Assembly: GCF_017876115.1 (NCBI RefSeq) | Contig: NZ_JAGINO010000021.1 | Coordinates: forward strand, 62,001-126,000 | Length of the DNA stretch: 64,000 bases | Source: Azospirillum picis | GTDB lineage: Bacteria; Pseudomonadota; Alphaproteobacteria; Azospirillales; Azospirillaceae | Reading direction: 5' to 3' | Shown here: positions 1 to 8,545 of the stretch, piece by piece | How positions within the stretch are numbered: the stretch's first letter is position 1 | Layout: every line of letters starts with the position of its first letter | Translations under genes and position numbers: made by a program | The notes under the pieces: model-generated | Database searches by the model: none | The model's input: only the letters and a program-made list of their open reading frames with translations | Told to the model about the DNA's origin: nothing

Positions 1-705
1 GCCGGCTCCTCCCGCCACCACCGGCGGCGTGCCCATGCCCCAGCGCCGGGTGAACTCCGCCGACAGCCGCGCGACGGGAGCCGACCCTTCCGCAAGCTCC
101 GGCATATGGGCGCGGCTCAGGCGGCCGGCACCAAGCAGCGCGTCCGACCAGTCGCGCCGGGCGACATCAAGCCACAATGTCCCCGAAGCATCCGACATCT
201 CCTCCACCATCGTCCCGGTCAGGCGCCAGCGGACGTAAGCCTTCGGAAGAAGGACCTTGGCGGTTTCGGCGAAGAGCTCCGGTTCCTCCTCCGCCACCCA
301 CAGAAGCTTGGGCGCGGTGAAGCCTGGCATGGCGATGTTGCCGCTGATGGCCCGGAAATCCGGCAGGGCCGCCTCCAACGCCGCACATTGGCGGTAGGAC
401 CGGCCGTCGTTCCAGAGAATGGCAGGCCGCAGCACGCGCCCATCGCGGCCAAGCAGCACCGCACCGTGCATCTGGCCCGAAAAGCCGATTCCGGCGACAG
501 TGGCGACGGCGCCCGGGTGACGATCGGCCAGCTCATCCACCGCGGCGATCGCGGCGGCAACCCAATCCTCCGGCTCCTGCTCCGACCACAGCGGGTGCGG
601 ATGCGATACTGCACATGCACGCGAGGCGACGGACATGACCGTGCCGTCGGCGCCGGTCAACACCGCCTTGACGCTGGATGTGCCGATGTCGATACCCAGA
701 AACAT
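1..705 (-). CDS. xylB: Xylulokinase (FGGY sugar kinase), N-terminal 235 residues, cut by window edge
   Basis: The frame is open from an ATG at 703-705 to base 1, so only the N-terminal half of a roughly 480-residue kinase is present. FGGY kinases of this type phosphorylate D-xylulose with ATP in the cytoplasm, feeding the pentose phosphate pathway. The first ATPase motif DIGTSSVK is at residues 6-13. The xylulokinase-type substrate motif SGQMHG is at 76-81, ILWNDGR at 96-102, and the segment leading to the catalytic Asp (PPVVAGGAG) is the last thing visible. The start has a purine-rich GGGAAAGG upstream. A LacI-family regulator gene lies 86 bp upstream on the same strand and probably controls it. 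Family assignment is firm. Xylulose as substrate is inferred from the SGQMHG signature; the missing half could point to another pentulose. Confidence 0.88.
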   Translation of the reverse strand, partial: MFLGIDIGTSSVKAVLTGADGTVMSVASRACAVSHPHPLWSEQEPEDWVAAAIAAVDELADRHPGAVATVAGIGFSGQMHGAVLLGRDGRVLRPAILWNDGRSYRQCAALEAALPDFRAISGNIAMPGFTAPKLLWVAEEEPELFAETAKVLLPKAYVRWRLTGTMVEEMSDASGTLWLDVARRDWSDALLGAGRLSRAHMPELAEGSAPVARLSAEFTRRWGMGTPPVVAGGAG

Positions 706-791
706 AGCCCGCCGCCTTTCCCAAGCCGTATGGACCATCCCACGGGCCCCGCCGACCGCGGGGCAGCAGCCGCATCCGGTCCGGAACAGCA

Positions 792-1850
792 CTAAGGCAG
801 GTTGTCCCGCAGGATCACCTGCACCCGAATACGTTCCTGTGCCGCAACGATCTCCTGCCCGGTAACCAGCGCATGAAGCACCCGAGCCATGGATCGCGCC
901 TCATGCCCGGGATCCTGTGCCACAAGGGCGGCAAAGGTCCCGTCGAGGAGCATCCGGCGGGTCGCCGGCGTCAGTTCGTGCCCGACACACAGCACCGTCC
1001 GGGCAAGACCGGCCTCCGCGAGAGCGTCGCCGATACCGACGGACCCCTCGCCGGTGTTGTAGATCGCCACGAGGTCGGGCGTGTCGGACAACATGCGCCT
1101 CACCAGTTCCCGGTTGCGCTCCGCATCATCCCGCCCCTCCAACGGCGTGAGCAGCGTCAGATGCGGATACTCCTCCGCCATCACCTGCCCGAAACCGAAC
1201 CGCCGCTCCGCATGGTCACGAAGTCCGGCCGAGCCTGTGACGATTCCGACCTTGCCATTCCCGCCACCGGCCGGCTGACGACCGAGAAAACGACCGACCA
1301 GAGATCCCGCGGTTCGGCCGGCAGCGATGTTGTCGATGCCGACATAATGCTGTCGGCGTGACGATGGGGCATCCGACACCAGCGTCACCACCGCCATGCC
1401 CCCGTCGACCAGATCATCGATCACCGCCCGGATGCGCGGATGATCGAGCGCCACCACCGCCACCCCGTCGAAGCGTCCACCCAGGTCCGCCAAGGCCTCC
1501 GCCAAGCCATCCGCGTCGAAGACGTCGACCTCGATGATCTCGACCCCGATCCGGCGGGCGCGGAACCAATCCGCCTGGGCTCTCACATTGTCGGCGATGT
1601 CCATCATGAACCGGTTGCTGCCACGCGGCAGCATCACCGCGAAGCGCCAGGACCGCGCACGCGCCAGTTCCGCGGCGGCCGCGAGAGGGCGAAAGCCGAG
1701 CCGCTCCACGGCCTCATGCACCTTGCGAGCGGTCTTGGCACTGACACCCGGACGCCCATTGACGACCCTGTCGGCCGTCGCAAGGCTGACACCGGCCGCA
1801 GCGGCCACGTCACGCAGCGTCAAAGACGTTTCACCAACCGTATTGTTCAT
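792..1850 (-). CDS. LacI-family transcriptional regulator (sugar repressor)
   Basis: The 352-residue protein has the classic LacI layout. An N-terminal helix-turn-helix (about residues 9-56, with LRDVAAAAGVS and ATADRVVNGR) and hinge are followed by a periplasmic-binding-protein-like sensor domain. It should dimerise on an operator and release on binding a sugar or sugar phosphate. It sits directly upstream of the xylulokinase gene on the same strand, so xylose, xylulose or a related pentose/polyol is the likely signal; this is inference. Sensor-domain ligand residues cannot be read reliably by eye. The ATG at 1848-1850 is chosen because the HTH begins a few residues later. Confidence 0.9.
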   Translation of the reverse strand: MNNTVGETSLTLRDVAAAAGVSLATADRVVNGRPGVSAKTARKVHEAVERLGFRPLAAAAELARARSWRFAVMLPRGSNRFMMDIADNVRAQADWFRARRIGVEIIEVDVFDADGLAEALADLGGRFDGVAVVALDHPRIRAVIDDLVDGGMAVVTLVSDAPSSRRQHYVGIDNIAAGRTAGSLVGRFLGRQPAGGGNGKVGIVTGSAGLRDHAERRFGFGQVMAEEYPHLTLLTPLEGRDDAERNRELVRRMLSDTPDLVAIYNTGEGSVGIGDALAEAGLARTVLCVGHELTPATRRMLLDGTFAALVAQDPGHEARSMARVLHALVTGQEIVAAQERIRVQVILRDNLP

Positions 1851-2249
1851 GATGCCAACATACTGCGCCAGGCTGAGGTACGCAACTCATACGAAGGCCA
1901 GAGTTGGGCATTTCTCAAATGAGGACGACTTCACCGCGTCCCACTTATCTTATCGGCCATCCGTCGAGGTGCGCACCTCAGAGCTTTGGGTCTGAAGCAC
2001 CGGCTTATTAGGCATGGGGGACAGGAAGATGTGGGGGGGAGCCGGAGGGTCGAGGACTATACGTCCGCCCGATATCGATCACTGCTTCACGGTCGAATGC
2101 CGAAGGTTCCGGGGAAGACACCCGATAGCACCATAAAGCCGCCGCGCCGTCTGCGGCGGGCGCGGCGGCAACCTCTCAACGAAACCTGCGGCACGTCCCT
2201 TTTGCGCGCAGGAACCGGCCTGCCGGCTTTTTCCACAAACCCGTCGACA
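1851..2249. other. Gene-free interval between LacI gene and amino-acid ABC operon
   Basis: About 400 bp with no convincing gene on either strand. The left part holds the promoter side of the lacI-type gene, with a weak AACTC...GAGTT inverted repeat near 1889-1911 as a possible operator. The right part holds the terminator-like stem at 2138-2169. Longer reading frames crossing here are shadows extending from the ABC ATPase gene. Confidence 0.5.
2130..2169 (-). terminator. Terminator-like hairpin after the cystine-type ABC operon
   Basis: Perfect 11-bp arms GCCGCCGCGCC (2138-2148) and GGCGCGGCGGC (2159-2169) surround a 10-base loop. Read on the minus strand, downstream of the ATPase gene ending at 2250, the stem is followed by TTTAT. 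The U-tract is short, so termination efficiency is uncertain, but position and orientation suit the end of the operon. Confidence 0.45.
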
Positions 2250-3017
2250 TCAGACACCTTCGCCATGCTGTCCCTGCTGGGTCAGCGTGGCGATGAAACG
2301 TTTGGTGCGATCATGCTTCGGCTGGGTGAAGAGCGCTTGAGCCGAACCGGCCTCCACCACTTGGCCAGCTTCGAGAAACACGACATCGTGAGCGATACGG
2401 GAGGCCAAGCGCAGGTCATGGGTCGCCATCACCATGGTGGTCCCTTCATCGGCAAGCCGACCAAGAACCTCCACCACCTCGCCGGAAAGCTCAGGATCAA
2501 GGGCGGATGTCGGTTCATCGCAAAGCAGGACACGCGGAGACGGAGCCAAGGCCCGCGCGATGGCGACCCGCTGCTGCTGGCCGCCGGACAGCGTTGCGGG
2601 CCAAGCGTCTGCCTTGTGAGCCATGCCCACCTTCTGCAGCAGCGCGAAAGCCCGCTCCCGCGCCCGCTCATGCGGCCACTTCTGAACGGTCACCAACCCT
2701 TCCATCACATTCTCGATCGCCGTGCGGTGCGGGAATAGCTGGAAGTTCTGAAAGACCATGCCAGTCTGGCGGCGCAACCGCTGGATTTCCCTCCAGGCCG
2801 GCGGAACGCCGTCGCGGAAGGACAGTTCCTCCTGCCCGATGCGCAAGGTGCCGGCGGTCGGGATTTCCAGAAGGTTGATGCAGCGCAGAAGCGTGCTCTT
2901 GCCGCCACCGGACGGGCCGATCAGGGCGGTCACCCTTCCCTCAGCAACAGACAGCGTCACGCCTTTGAGGACAGTCAGGTCCCCGAAGCGTTTCTCGATG
3001 TTCGTCAGCCGGATCAC
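2250..3017 (-). CDS. Polar amino-acid ABC transporter ATPase (cystine type)
   Basis: The 255-residue ATPase belongs to the HisP/GlnQ class. Walker A GPSGGGKST is near residue 34, the signature LSGGQQQRVAIARAL and Walker B VLLCDEPTSALDP follow, and a switch His is in ATHDL. It powers uptake by the adjacent permease. The stretch VFQNFQLFPHRTAIENVMEG and the gene order binding protein-permease-ATPase resemble the E. coli cystine system TcyJ-TcyL-TcyN (FliY-YecS-YecC). The start overlaps the permease stop by 4 bp, indicating translational coupling. Transport function is secure; cystine as substrate is inferred from overall resemblance, and other polar amino acids are possible. Confidence 0.92.
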   Translation of the reverse strand: MIRLTNIEKRFGDLTVLKGVTLSVAEGRVTALIGPSGGGKSTLLRCINLLEIPTAGTLRIGQEELSFRDGVPPAWREIQRLRRQTGMVFQNFQLFPHRTAIENVMEGLVTVQKWPHERARERAFALLQKVGMAHKADAWPATLSGGQQQRVAIARALAPSPRVLLCDEPTSALDPELSGEVVEVLGRLADEGTTMVMATHDLRLASRIAHDVVFLEAGQVVEAGSAQALFTQPKHDRTKRFIATLTQQGQHGEGV

Positions 3018-3694
3018 GACTTTGCCTCCAGGAAACCGCCATATCGCCCCAGCCGCCGTTCCAGCCGCAGTTGCAGAGCCGACAGCGCGGAACTCAGCAC
3101 AAGGTAGATGAGGGCGGCCTCGACATACAGGATCAGCGGTTCATAAGTCGTCGCAACGATGCGCTGGGCGGCCTGGAACAGTTCCGGCACGGTGATTGCG
3201 GCGGCGAGCGACGTATCCTTGACCAGCGAAATGAAGCTGTTGGCCAGCGGCGGCACAGCGACGCGTGCGGCTTGAGGCAGGATGGTGCGCCGCATGGCCT
3301 GATTCCAGTTCATGCCGATGGAATAGGCCGCCTCCCACTGTCCCTTCGGCACAGATCCTATCACGGCACGGATGATCTCAGACGTGTAGGCGCCGACATT
3401 CAGGGTGAAGCCGATCAACGCGGCCGGGAAGGCATCGAGCACGATGCCCGCACTCGGCAGACCATAGAAGATGAGGAACAGTTGGACGAGCAGCGGCGTG
3501 CCACGGATGATCCAGACGTAGAAACGGACCACGACTGCCAGTGGGGCCGGTCCAAACAACCGGATCACCGCGCTCAACAGTCCAACCATGAGACCGAGCG
3601 CGAAGGAGGCGAGTGTCAGCGGAATGGTGAAGACCAGCGCCGCCCATAGCAGCGACGGAAGCGAGTCCGCCATCAGGGTAAGCCAGTGCAGCAC
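3014..3694 (-). CDS. Polar amino-acid ABC transporter permease (cystine type)
   Basis: A 226-residue inner-membrane protein of the HisM/HisQ family with several hydrophobic segments. The conserved EAA-like cytoplasmic loop (EAAYSIGMNWNQAMRRTILPQA, about residues 141-162) docks the ATPase. It probably forms a homodimeric channel, as only one permease gene is present. It lies between the binding-protein gene (93 bp upstream) and the ATPase gene (4-bp overlap). Length and loop sequence are typical of the cystine/glutamine/histidine permease group. Confidence 0.92.
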   Translation of the reverse strand: MLHWLTLMADSLPSLLWAALVFTIPLTLASFALGLMVGLLSAVIRLFGPAPLAVVVRFYVWIIRGTPLLVQLFLIFYGLPSAGIVLDAFPAALIGFTLNVGAYTSEIIRAVIGSVPKGQWEAAYSIGMNWNQAMRRTILPQAARVAVPPLANSFISLVKDTSLAAAITVPELFQAAQRIVATTYEPLILYVEAALIYLVLSSALSALQLRLERRLGRYGGFLEAKS

Positions 3695-3787
3695 GGGAAA
3701 GGTGCCTCTCGTTGAAGGGGGTGCCGACGGAACCTAACCGCATCCGGTAGGAACGAAGGGTCGATCTTGAGCCGTCGGCACGCTCCG

Positions 3788-4561
3788 TTACTTCGATACG
3801 TCCTCGCCGAAATACTTCTGCGAGATTTCCTTGTAGGTACCGTCGGCCTTGATGGCCTCTAGTGCCTTGTTGATTGCATCGACGAGGCCCGCTTCGCCCT
3901 TGCGCACGATGATGCCGGAATACTCGGCGTTGTCCTGGGTCGCCACGACCTTCACGTTGGCATTCGGCTTCTGCTTCTTGAAATCGAGGAAGGACAAGCT
4001 GTCGTTGAGCGTCGCATCAGCCCGCCCGTTGATGACGAGTTGGATCGACTGATCGAATCCGTCGGTTCCGACGAGTTGGGCTCCCGACACTTCGGCCAAC
4101 TTGCCGAAGTTGCTGGTCAGCGACTGGGCAGCCTTCTTGCCCTTCAAATCGGCAAAGCTCTTGATGCTGTCATTGTCCCCACGCACGATCAACACCGCAC
4201 GGCTCGCAATGTAGGGGGCGGAAAAGTCGTACTTCACCTTGCGTGCCTCGGTGATGCCGACCTGATTAATCACCGCATCGTAGCGGCGGGCATCCAGCCC
4301 GGCGATCAGTCCATCCCACTTGCCTTCCAGGAACTGCGCCTTCACGCCGATACGCTTCGCGACCTCGCGCCCGATCTCGACATCGAAACCGACAAGGGTG
4401 CCGGTGGCGTCATGGTAAGTGAAAGGTGCGTAAGTGCCTTCAGTTCCCATTTTCATCACGCCCTCCGCCTTGATGCGCTCAATGTCGGATTGGGCATGGG
4501 CGGCGGAACCGGCGGCGACTTGGATCAGGCCGGCGACGACCAGTGATTTGAGCCATTTCAT
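3788..4561 (-). CDS. Periplasmic cystine-type amino-acid binding protein (SBP family 3)
   Basis: The 257-residue protein begins with a signal peptide ending AAHAQ at about residue 24, so it is exported to the periplasm. The mature part has family-3 solute-binding features: GTEGTYAPFTYHD near the N-terminus, LVGFDVEIG, then KWDGLIAGLDARRYDAVINQ and ARKVKYDFSAPY. The last two blocks are close to the E. coli cystine-binding protein TcyJ/FliY. It should deliver ligand to the downstream permease/ATPase. The ATG at 4559-4561 is directly followed by the signal peptide. The intergenic region upstream carries the operon promoter. Confidence 0.9.
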   Translation of the reverse strand: MKWLKSLVVAGLIQVAAGSAAHAQSDIERIKAEGVMKMGTEGTYAPFTYHDATGTLVGFDVEIGREVAKRIGVKAQFLEGKWDGLIAGLDARRYDAVINQVGITEARKVKYDFSAPYIASRAVLIVRGDNDSIKSFADLKGKKAAQSLTSNFGKLAEVSGAQLVGTDGFDQSIQLVINGRADATLNDSLSFLDFKKQKPNANVKVVATQDNAEYSGIIVRKGEAGLVDAINKALEAIKADGTYKEISQKYFGEDVSK

Positions 4562-4829
4562 TGATTGGTGCCTGGTGTCTGTTGCGGGGTCGTCGGACCG
4601 GCGCAGCTTGTGGCGCGCTCGTTAAGAATCCGGCGATCTGCGCCCACGCTATAACAAAGAATAGTGTTGAACAAGAGAACAAGATACCGATTTTGCACAT
4701 GCATTATGTACTATGTGCGTACCCCCGCCGCGGTGAAGTCGTATTGAATCCGACCTGTCCAGGGTAATGCCGCCGGAAGGACGTTGACCTTACGACCACA
4801 AAAGAACATTTCAAGCACAGGGGAACACG
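4562..4829. promoter_or_regulatory. Divergent promoter region with GCACAT...ATGTGC inverted repeat
   Basis: This region separates the minus-strand ABC operon from the plus-strand 371-residue gene and is noticeably more AT-rich than its surroundings around 4640-4720. It includes an inverted repeat GCACAT (4695-4700) / ATGTGC (4713-4718). No promoter can be assigned with confidence. The repeat is a candidate operator for sulfur- or amino-acid-responsive control. Confidence 0.35.
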
Positions 4830-5945
4830 GTGGGCTGGACGCGAGGAGTTGCGGGAAAAATGTCGACGAAGCGGCAGATCGACCGTGATCACTGTGCAGA
4901 CGTCCTCGCAGAGGCTCGCCGCATCGTTGCCGCAGGAGATGAAAGCGCCTTGTCTCCAACGGCTTCCCTCAACGACCTCCATGCCATCCTGGCAGACAAC
5001 TTCGATGAAACCTATACCGCCGAGCGGATCATCGGACTGCTGGCGACCGACAACTGGAAGGCCGGCGGTGCCGATATCCGGCTGCCGGCCGACGTTCTTG
5101 AACGCCTGCGGGAGATCGCCGATGAGCCGGTTGAGGCGATCCGCATGCTGCTGGCAAGCGGCGCGGGACGGCCGGAACCCGGCAGCGAGGAATATTGCCG
5201 CGTCCGCCATTGTGATGCCCATGCCCTCCTCTCGGACCCTGGTGCCTGGGTGTGCGGAACCTGCGGTCTGGGCGGGCGGGTGGACCAAACCTTCAACCAA
5301 GTCATCAGGGAACGGCTGTCCGCGCAAACGGGGCATATCGCCGACCTGCACACGCTCGCCGCGGACATCCATGAGATGTGGGGAGGAGGTGCCCGGTTCA
5401 CCGTTGCGGATGGCGTGGCACGCCAACTCCTGGGTGGCCGGATCGATCGCGAGCGGCTCAAGCATCTTCTGGCCGATCTCGTGGAGGCCGGACTGATCGA
5501 AGAGGCGCCGGGTCCGCGTGGAGGCGCCGGGTACCGCACGCTTGAGGAGCCGCCCGACTGGATCGCCGGAGTGATGGCCGAGCGCCGGGAGCGGCAGGAG
5601 GCGGAAGCGCGCATCCGCGGGGAGCGAGCGGCCGCACTCAAGCGGGTCCTGGAAGAGGGGATGACCTACACAACCTCGGGCGGCGATGTGGTGGAGATCA
5701 ACCAGAGCGAACGCGGGATGGAGCTTTCCTTTCCCTCCATCCCGTCCTGGGACCTGCGGGACGACATGAAACGGCAGGGCCGCTGCCGCTGGGATGGACG
5801 TCGGCGCCGGTGGTGCCGCACCTCGCCGGTCACGTCCGTCGAGCCCTGGCTGGCTGCGGCGCTCGACGCCGGCGCGACGGTGGCGCCACTCGGAACGGCG
5901 GACCCCGATGCCGAAGATTGGGAGTATGGCGACTGGCAGGACTGA
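4830..5945 (+). CDS. Hypothetical cytoplasmic protein with Cys cluster
   Basis: A 371-residue protein that I do not recognise. The GTG start at 4830 has AGGGGA five bases upstream; an in-frame ATG at 4860 is an alternative. There is no signal peptide or membrane segment. Around residues 120-150 a cysteine pattern (YCRVRHC, then WVCGTCG) could bind a metal as a small zinc ribbon. The middle has charged helical stretches (ERREREAEARIRGERAAAL-like). The C-terminal 60 residues carry a Trp/Arg-rich segment (RRRRWCR) that could contact nucleic acid. It is transcribed divergently from the cystine-type operon and convergently with the CopD-like gene. Length and codon pattern support a real gene. Confidence 0.7.
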   Translation: MGWTRGVAGKMSTKRQIDRDHCADVLAEARRIVAAGDESALSPTASLNDLHAILADNFDETYTAERIIGLLATDNWKAGGADIRLPADVLERLREIADEPVEAIRMLLASGAGRPEPGSEEYCRVRHCDAHALLSDPGAWVCGTCGLGGRVDQTFNQVIRERLSAQTGHIADLHTLAADIHEMWGGGARFTVADGVARQLLGGRIDRERLKHLLADLVEAGLIEEAPGPRGGAGYRTLEEPPDWIAGVMAERRERQEAEARIRGERAAALKRVLEEGMTYTTSGGDVVEINQSERGMELSFPSIPSWDLRDDMKRQGRCRWDGRRRRWCRTSPVTSVEPWLAAALDAGATVAPLGTADPDAEDWEYGDWQD

Positions 5946-5953
5946 CGACGGTG

Positions 5954-6388
5954 TCAGAACGGCTTGACCACCACCAGGGTGATGACGGCGATCACGGCGG
6001 CGACGATCGCCAGAGGTGCAAAGCGCAGCCCCGTGCTGATCGCGCCACCACCCGCACCCGCCATCGTCCGCAGCGCCCGAGCAAGCCGCCCGTGGAGGGC
6101 CGACAGGGCGATCACGACGACAAGCTTCACCATCAGCCAAGGCTCGCCGAACCAGCCGCCCCGGATCACCAGAGTCACGCCGAGAAGCCAGGCGAGCCCC
6201 ATCGCCGGTGTGGTCACACGCCGGTCCCAGCGATGCAGGCCCGAAAGGATGGCCGAAGGCCCCGACGGAGCGCCCGGCGCATGTGCCGGCGTGGCGAGGG
6301 CGGTAACGATGACCGCAGCTCCGAACATCCCGCCGATCCAGACCACGACCGCGAGGATGTGAAGGCCCATGAGCCACATGTAATCCAT
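5954..6388 (-). CDS. CopD-like small integral membrane protein
   Basis: A 144-residue protein of four predicted helices. The N-terminal segment MGLHILAVVVWIGGMFGA is typical of the CopD/HemJ-like superfamily, where a His in the first helix may coordinate haem or copper. Other hydrophobic segments are LAWLLGVTLVI, LMVKLVVVIALS and FAPLAIVAAVIAVITLVVV near the C-terminus. It is the last gene of a minus-strand trio with the DUF3750 and oxidoreductase genes (gaps of 30 and 16 bp). Copper handling or haem oxidation are both possible; sequence inspection cannot decide. Confidence 0.75.
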   Translation of the reverse strand: MDYMWLMGLHILAVVVWIGGMFGAAVIVTALATPAHAPGAPSGPSAILSGLHRWDRRVTTPAMGLAWLLGVTLVIRGGWFGEPWLMVKLVVVIALSALHGRLARALRTMAGAGGGAISTGLRFAPLAIVAAVIAVITLVVVKPF

Positions 6389-6418
6389 AGCGTTCCCCAG
6401 CCGATCCCTTCCCTGGTC

Positions 6419-7195
6419 CTACTTCGGGAACGCTGCCGTCCGCAACGCCAAGCGGCCGATGCCCGGCAGCTTGATCGCCAAGTCCAGCGGGTCGATCCCC
6501 ACCGTCAGGCCAAGCAGGTTGACCTCCACCCCCTCCTCCACCGCCAGCAGCAGTCCGGCGACGCCGTAGAGGCTGACCTGCCAACCGGTTCCGCTCGGCG
6601 CCCGCGCCACGACGCCATGGCCCAGATAGTCCTTTCCCAGCGCCGTCGACGGCAGGTCGAGCCGCAGTCCCGGTACCGCACGCGCGACCCAGGCGGCGAA
6701 GGTGTTGCTGTTGGGACCGGGCCAGACCCGGTACTCGCCGGCATAGGGATAGCTGGCGGCAGCCTCCGCGATCCCGGTGATCGCCGCCTCCGCCGCAGGC
6801 CCCCGCAGTTCGGCGAGCACGGTGGGAGTGGCCCCGAACCAGCGGCCATCCGGATCGCGATTGCTGACGGCGACCACCGGCAGCCCGCGATAGGCCCGCC
6901 AGCCGATCACCTCGTAGACCGTGTAGGTCCGCGCGCCAGCCGGCTTCACGGCGAACCAGGGATGCACCCCGAAGGCGCCGCGCCAGGACAGGGCACGGGC
7001 GGCATAGACCTGGACCACCGCCTCCGGCGTGGCGGCCGGGTCGGGAGCGAGACCGACCGGCGTCCGGTCGGCCCTGCTCCAGTCGACGCGCAGCGACACC
7101 GTACCCGAGGCGATCACGAACACCGGCCCGGCGAGGAGCAGGGCCAACAGCAGCAGGCAGATCGACAGCACCTTCACCGCCCCTTTCGCAGTCAT
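6419..7195 (-). CDS. DUF3750 family protein, membrane-anchored
   Basis: The 258-residue protein starts at the ATG 7193-7195, where a basic/hydrophobic N-terminus (MTAKGAVKVLSICLLLLALLLAGPVFVIAS) forms a signal anchor; a longer in-frame extension overlaps the upstream gene and is unlikely. The block WFAVKPAGA...YEVIGWRAYRG, the GRWFGA motif and YPYAGEYRVWPGPNSNTF are characteristic of DUF3750. The later D-x-P-S/T-A-L-GKDYLG segment also fits. Function of the family is unknown; the WPGPNSNTF block suggests a conserved active or binding site outside the inner membrane. It lies 16 bp after the oxidoreductase gene. Confidence 0.82.
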   Translation of the reverse strand: MTAKGAVKVLSICLLLLALLLAGPVFVIASGTVSLRVDWSRADRTPVGLAPDPAATPEAVVQVYAARALSWRGAFGVHPWFAVKPAGARTYTVYEVIGWRAYRGLPVVAVSNRDPDGRWFGATPTVLAELRGPAAEAAITGIAEAAASYPYAGEYRVWPGPNSNTFAAWVARAVPGLRLDLPSTALGKDYLGHGVVARAPSGTGWQVSLYGVAGLLLAVEEGVEVNLLGLTVGIDPLDLAIKLPGIGRLALRTAAFPK

Positions 7196-7211
7196 GGCGG
7201 CGTGCCCGGCA

Positions 7212-8162
7212 TCAGGCGCCGACCTGAAGGATGATCTTGCCGCGCCCATGGCCGGAATCGAGGCGCTCATGCGCCCTCCCGACCTCCTCCAGCGGCAGGA
7301 CGGAGTCGACGACGACACGCGCCTGCCCCCGTTCGAACAGCGGCGCCATCTCGCGCAGGCGGGAACCCTCGCGGGTCAGGAAGGTGCCGTACAGCGTCTG
7401 GTTCCGGATGTAGAGGCCATCGAGATCGCCGGTCGGCGACAGGATTGTGGCGATGCGGCCGAAGGGGCGGGACACCTGGGTGCTGAGCGGCACGTTGCCG
7501 CCCGCGGTGTCGAAGGCGGCGTCGACGCCGCTTCCGCCGGATTCCCGCAGGATGCGGTCGGCAAGCCCGGCCTCCCGGTAGTCCAGCGCCAGATCGGCGC
7601 CGAGGCTGCGCATGAAGTCGAGGTTCCCCTGGCTGGCGGTGGCGATGACGCGGGCGCCGGCGGCCTTGGCGAACTGGATCGCGAAGGAGCCGACACCGCC
7701 CGCCCCGCCATGGATCAGGACCGTCTCGCCCGGACGGACCGCAAGGCGGCGCACCACGGCCTCCCAGGCGGTGCCGCCGGCCAGCGGGATGCCGGCCGCC
7801 TCGACATGGCTGAGGCCGGCGGGCTTGCGCGCCACGATGCCGGCGGCCGCAACCGTGTATTCGGCATAGCTGCCGTGGGGATTGCCAAAGATTTCCGGTG
7901 TGAAGAAGACCTCGTCACCGACGGCGAAGCCGGTCGCGCCCGGCCCTGCCTCCTCCACCACGCCCGACACGTCGTAGCCGAGCACCGCCGGCAACGGGAT
8001 GCCCGCCCAGTCGCCCGCCTGCCGGATCTTGGCGTCCACCGGATTGGTGCCCGAGGCGACCACCCGGACCAGCAATTCGCCGGGTCCCGGCACCGGACGC
8101 GGCCGGTCCCGCAGTTCGAAGACGTCCGGGTCGCCGAAGCGTGAGATCACCATGGCACGCAT
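7212..8162 (-). CDS. Zinc-independent MDR oxidoreductase (quinone-reductase-like)
   Basis: About 316 residues of the medium-chain dehydrogenase/reductase superfamily. The GroES-like N-terminal domain (GELLVRVVASGTNPVDAKIR) lacks zinc-binding cysteines. The Rossmann part has the nucleotide motif HGGAGGVGSFAIQFAK around residue 145-160 and ends with GRGKIILQV. Such enzymes reduce quinones or enones with NAD(P)H. Start choice: GGAGGG lies seven bases before the ATG at 8160-8162, favouring it over the in-frame ATG at 8175-8177. It heads an operon with the DUF3750 and CopD-like genes, hinting at a membrane-redox role, but the substrate is unknown. Confidence 0.88.
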   Translation of the reverse strand: MRAMVISRFGDPDVFELRDRPRPVPGPGELLVRVVASGTNPVDAKIRQAGDWAGIPLPAVLGYDVSGVVEEAGPGATGFAVGDEVFFTPEIFGNPHGSYAEYTVAAAGIVARKPAGLSHVEAAGIPLAGGTAWEAVVRRLAVRPGETVLIHGGAGGVGSFAIQFAKAAGARVIATASQGNLDFMRSLGADLALDYREAGLADRILRESGGSGVDAAFDTAGGNVPLSTQVSRPFGRIATILSPTGDLDGLYIRNQTLYGTFLTREGSRLREMAPLFERGQARVVVDSVLPLEEVGRAHERLDSGHGRGKIILQVGA

Positions 8163-8414
8163 GCGCATTCCCTCCATGGAGCCGTGCCGACGGGCACGGC
8201 CGGTTTTCCCGGGCCGGTCTGCCTGGTGAGGGAAACCGTGTCAAAGCCGCCACAGGCTGTCCACAACAGAACGGCCGAGCGGCCGAATGGGCCAACCTGG
8301 CCTTTCGAGGAACACACGGCGCGCTCAATTGTTGGTACCTTCAACAGAAGGTCGTTCAGCTTGAGGAATTACTGACATCGCGCGCCGATGCGCACTAGAT
8401 CATGGAGGCATCCC

Positions 8415-8540
8415 ATGCGTAACCAGCAAACCCTCCCCAACAGTTTCGCGTCGCCCCCGTCCTTTCATCGCCCCGGTTTCCTGGTCGCCGTCGGCGCTTC
8501 ACTGCTGTTCTGGATTCTGTTGGCGGCCTGGATTTTCTGA
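8415..8540 (+). CDS. Small single-span membrane protein, 41 residues
   Basis: This short ORF has a good ribosome site (GGAGG six bases before the ATG at 8415). It encodes a polar N-terminus (MRNQQTLPNSFASPP) followed by one hydrophobic helix (FLVAVGASLLFWILLAAWIF) that runs to the stop at 8538-8540. The layout, cytoplasmic tail and C-terminal span, is typical of small regulatory membrane proteins. It lies alone between divergent/convergent minus-strand genes. No family is recognised, and no homologue evidence is available by eye. Confidence 0.45.
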   Translation: MRNQQTLPNSFASPPSFHRPGFLVAVGASLLFWILLAAWIF

Positions 8541-8545
8541 TCGGG

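Noticed and set aside
4704-6584. Long minus-strand frame (626 residues) opposite the 371-residue gene
   Set aside because: It is low-complexity and GC-driven, and it overlaps better-supported genes on both strands.
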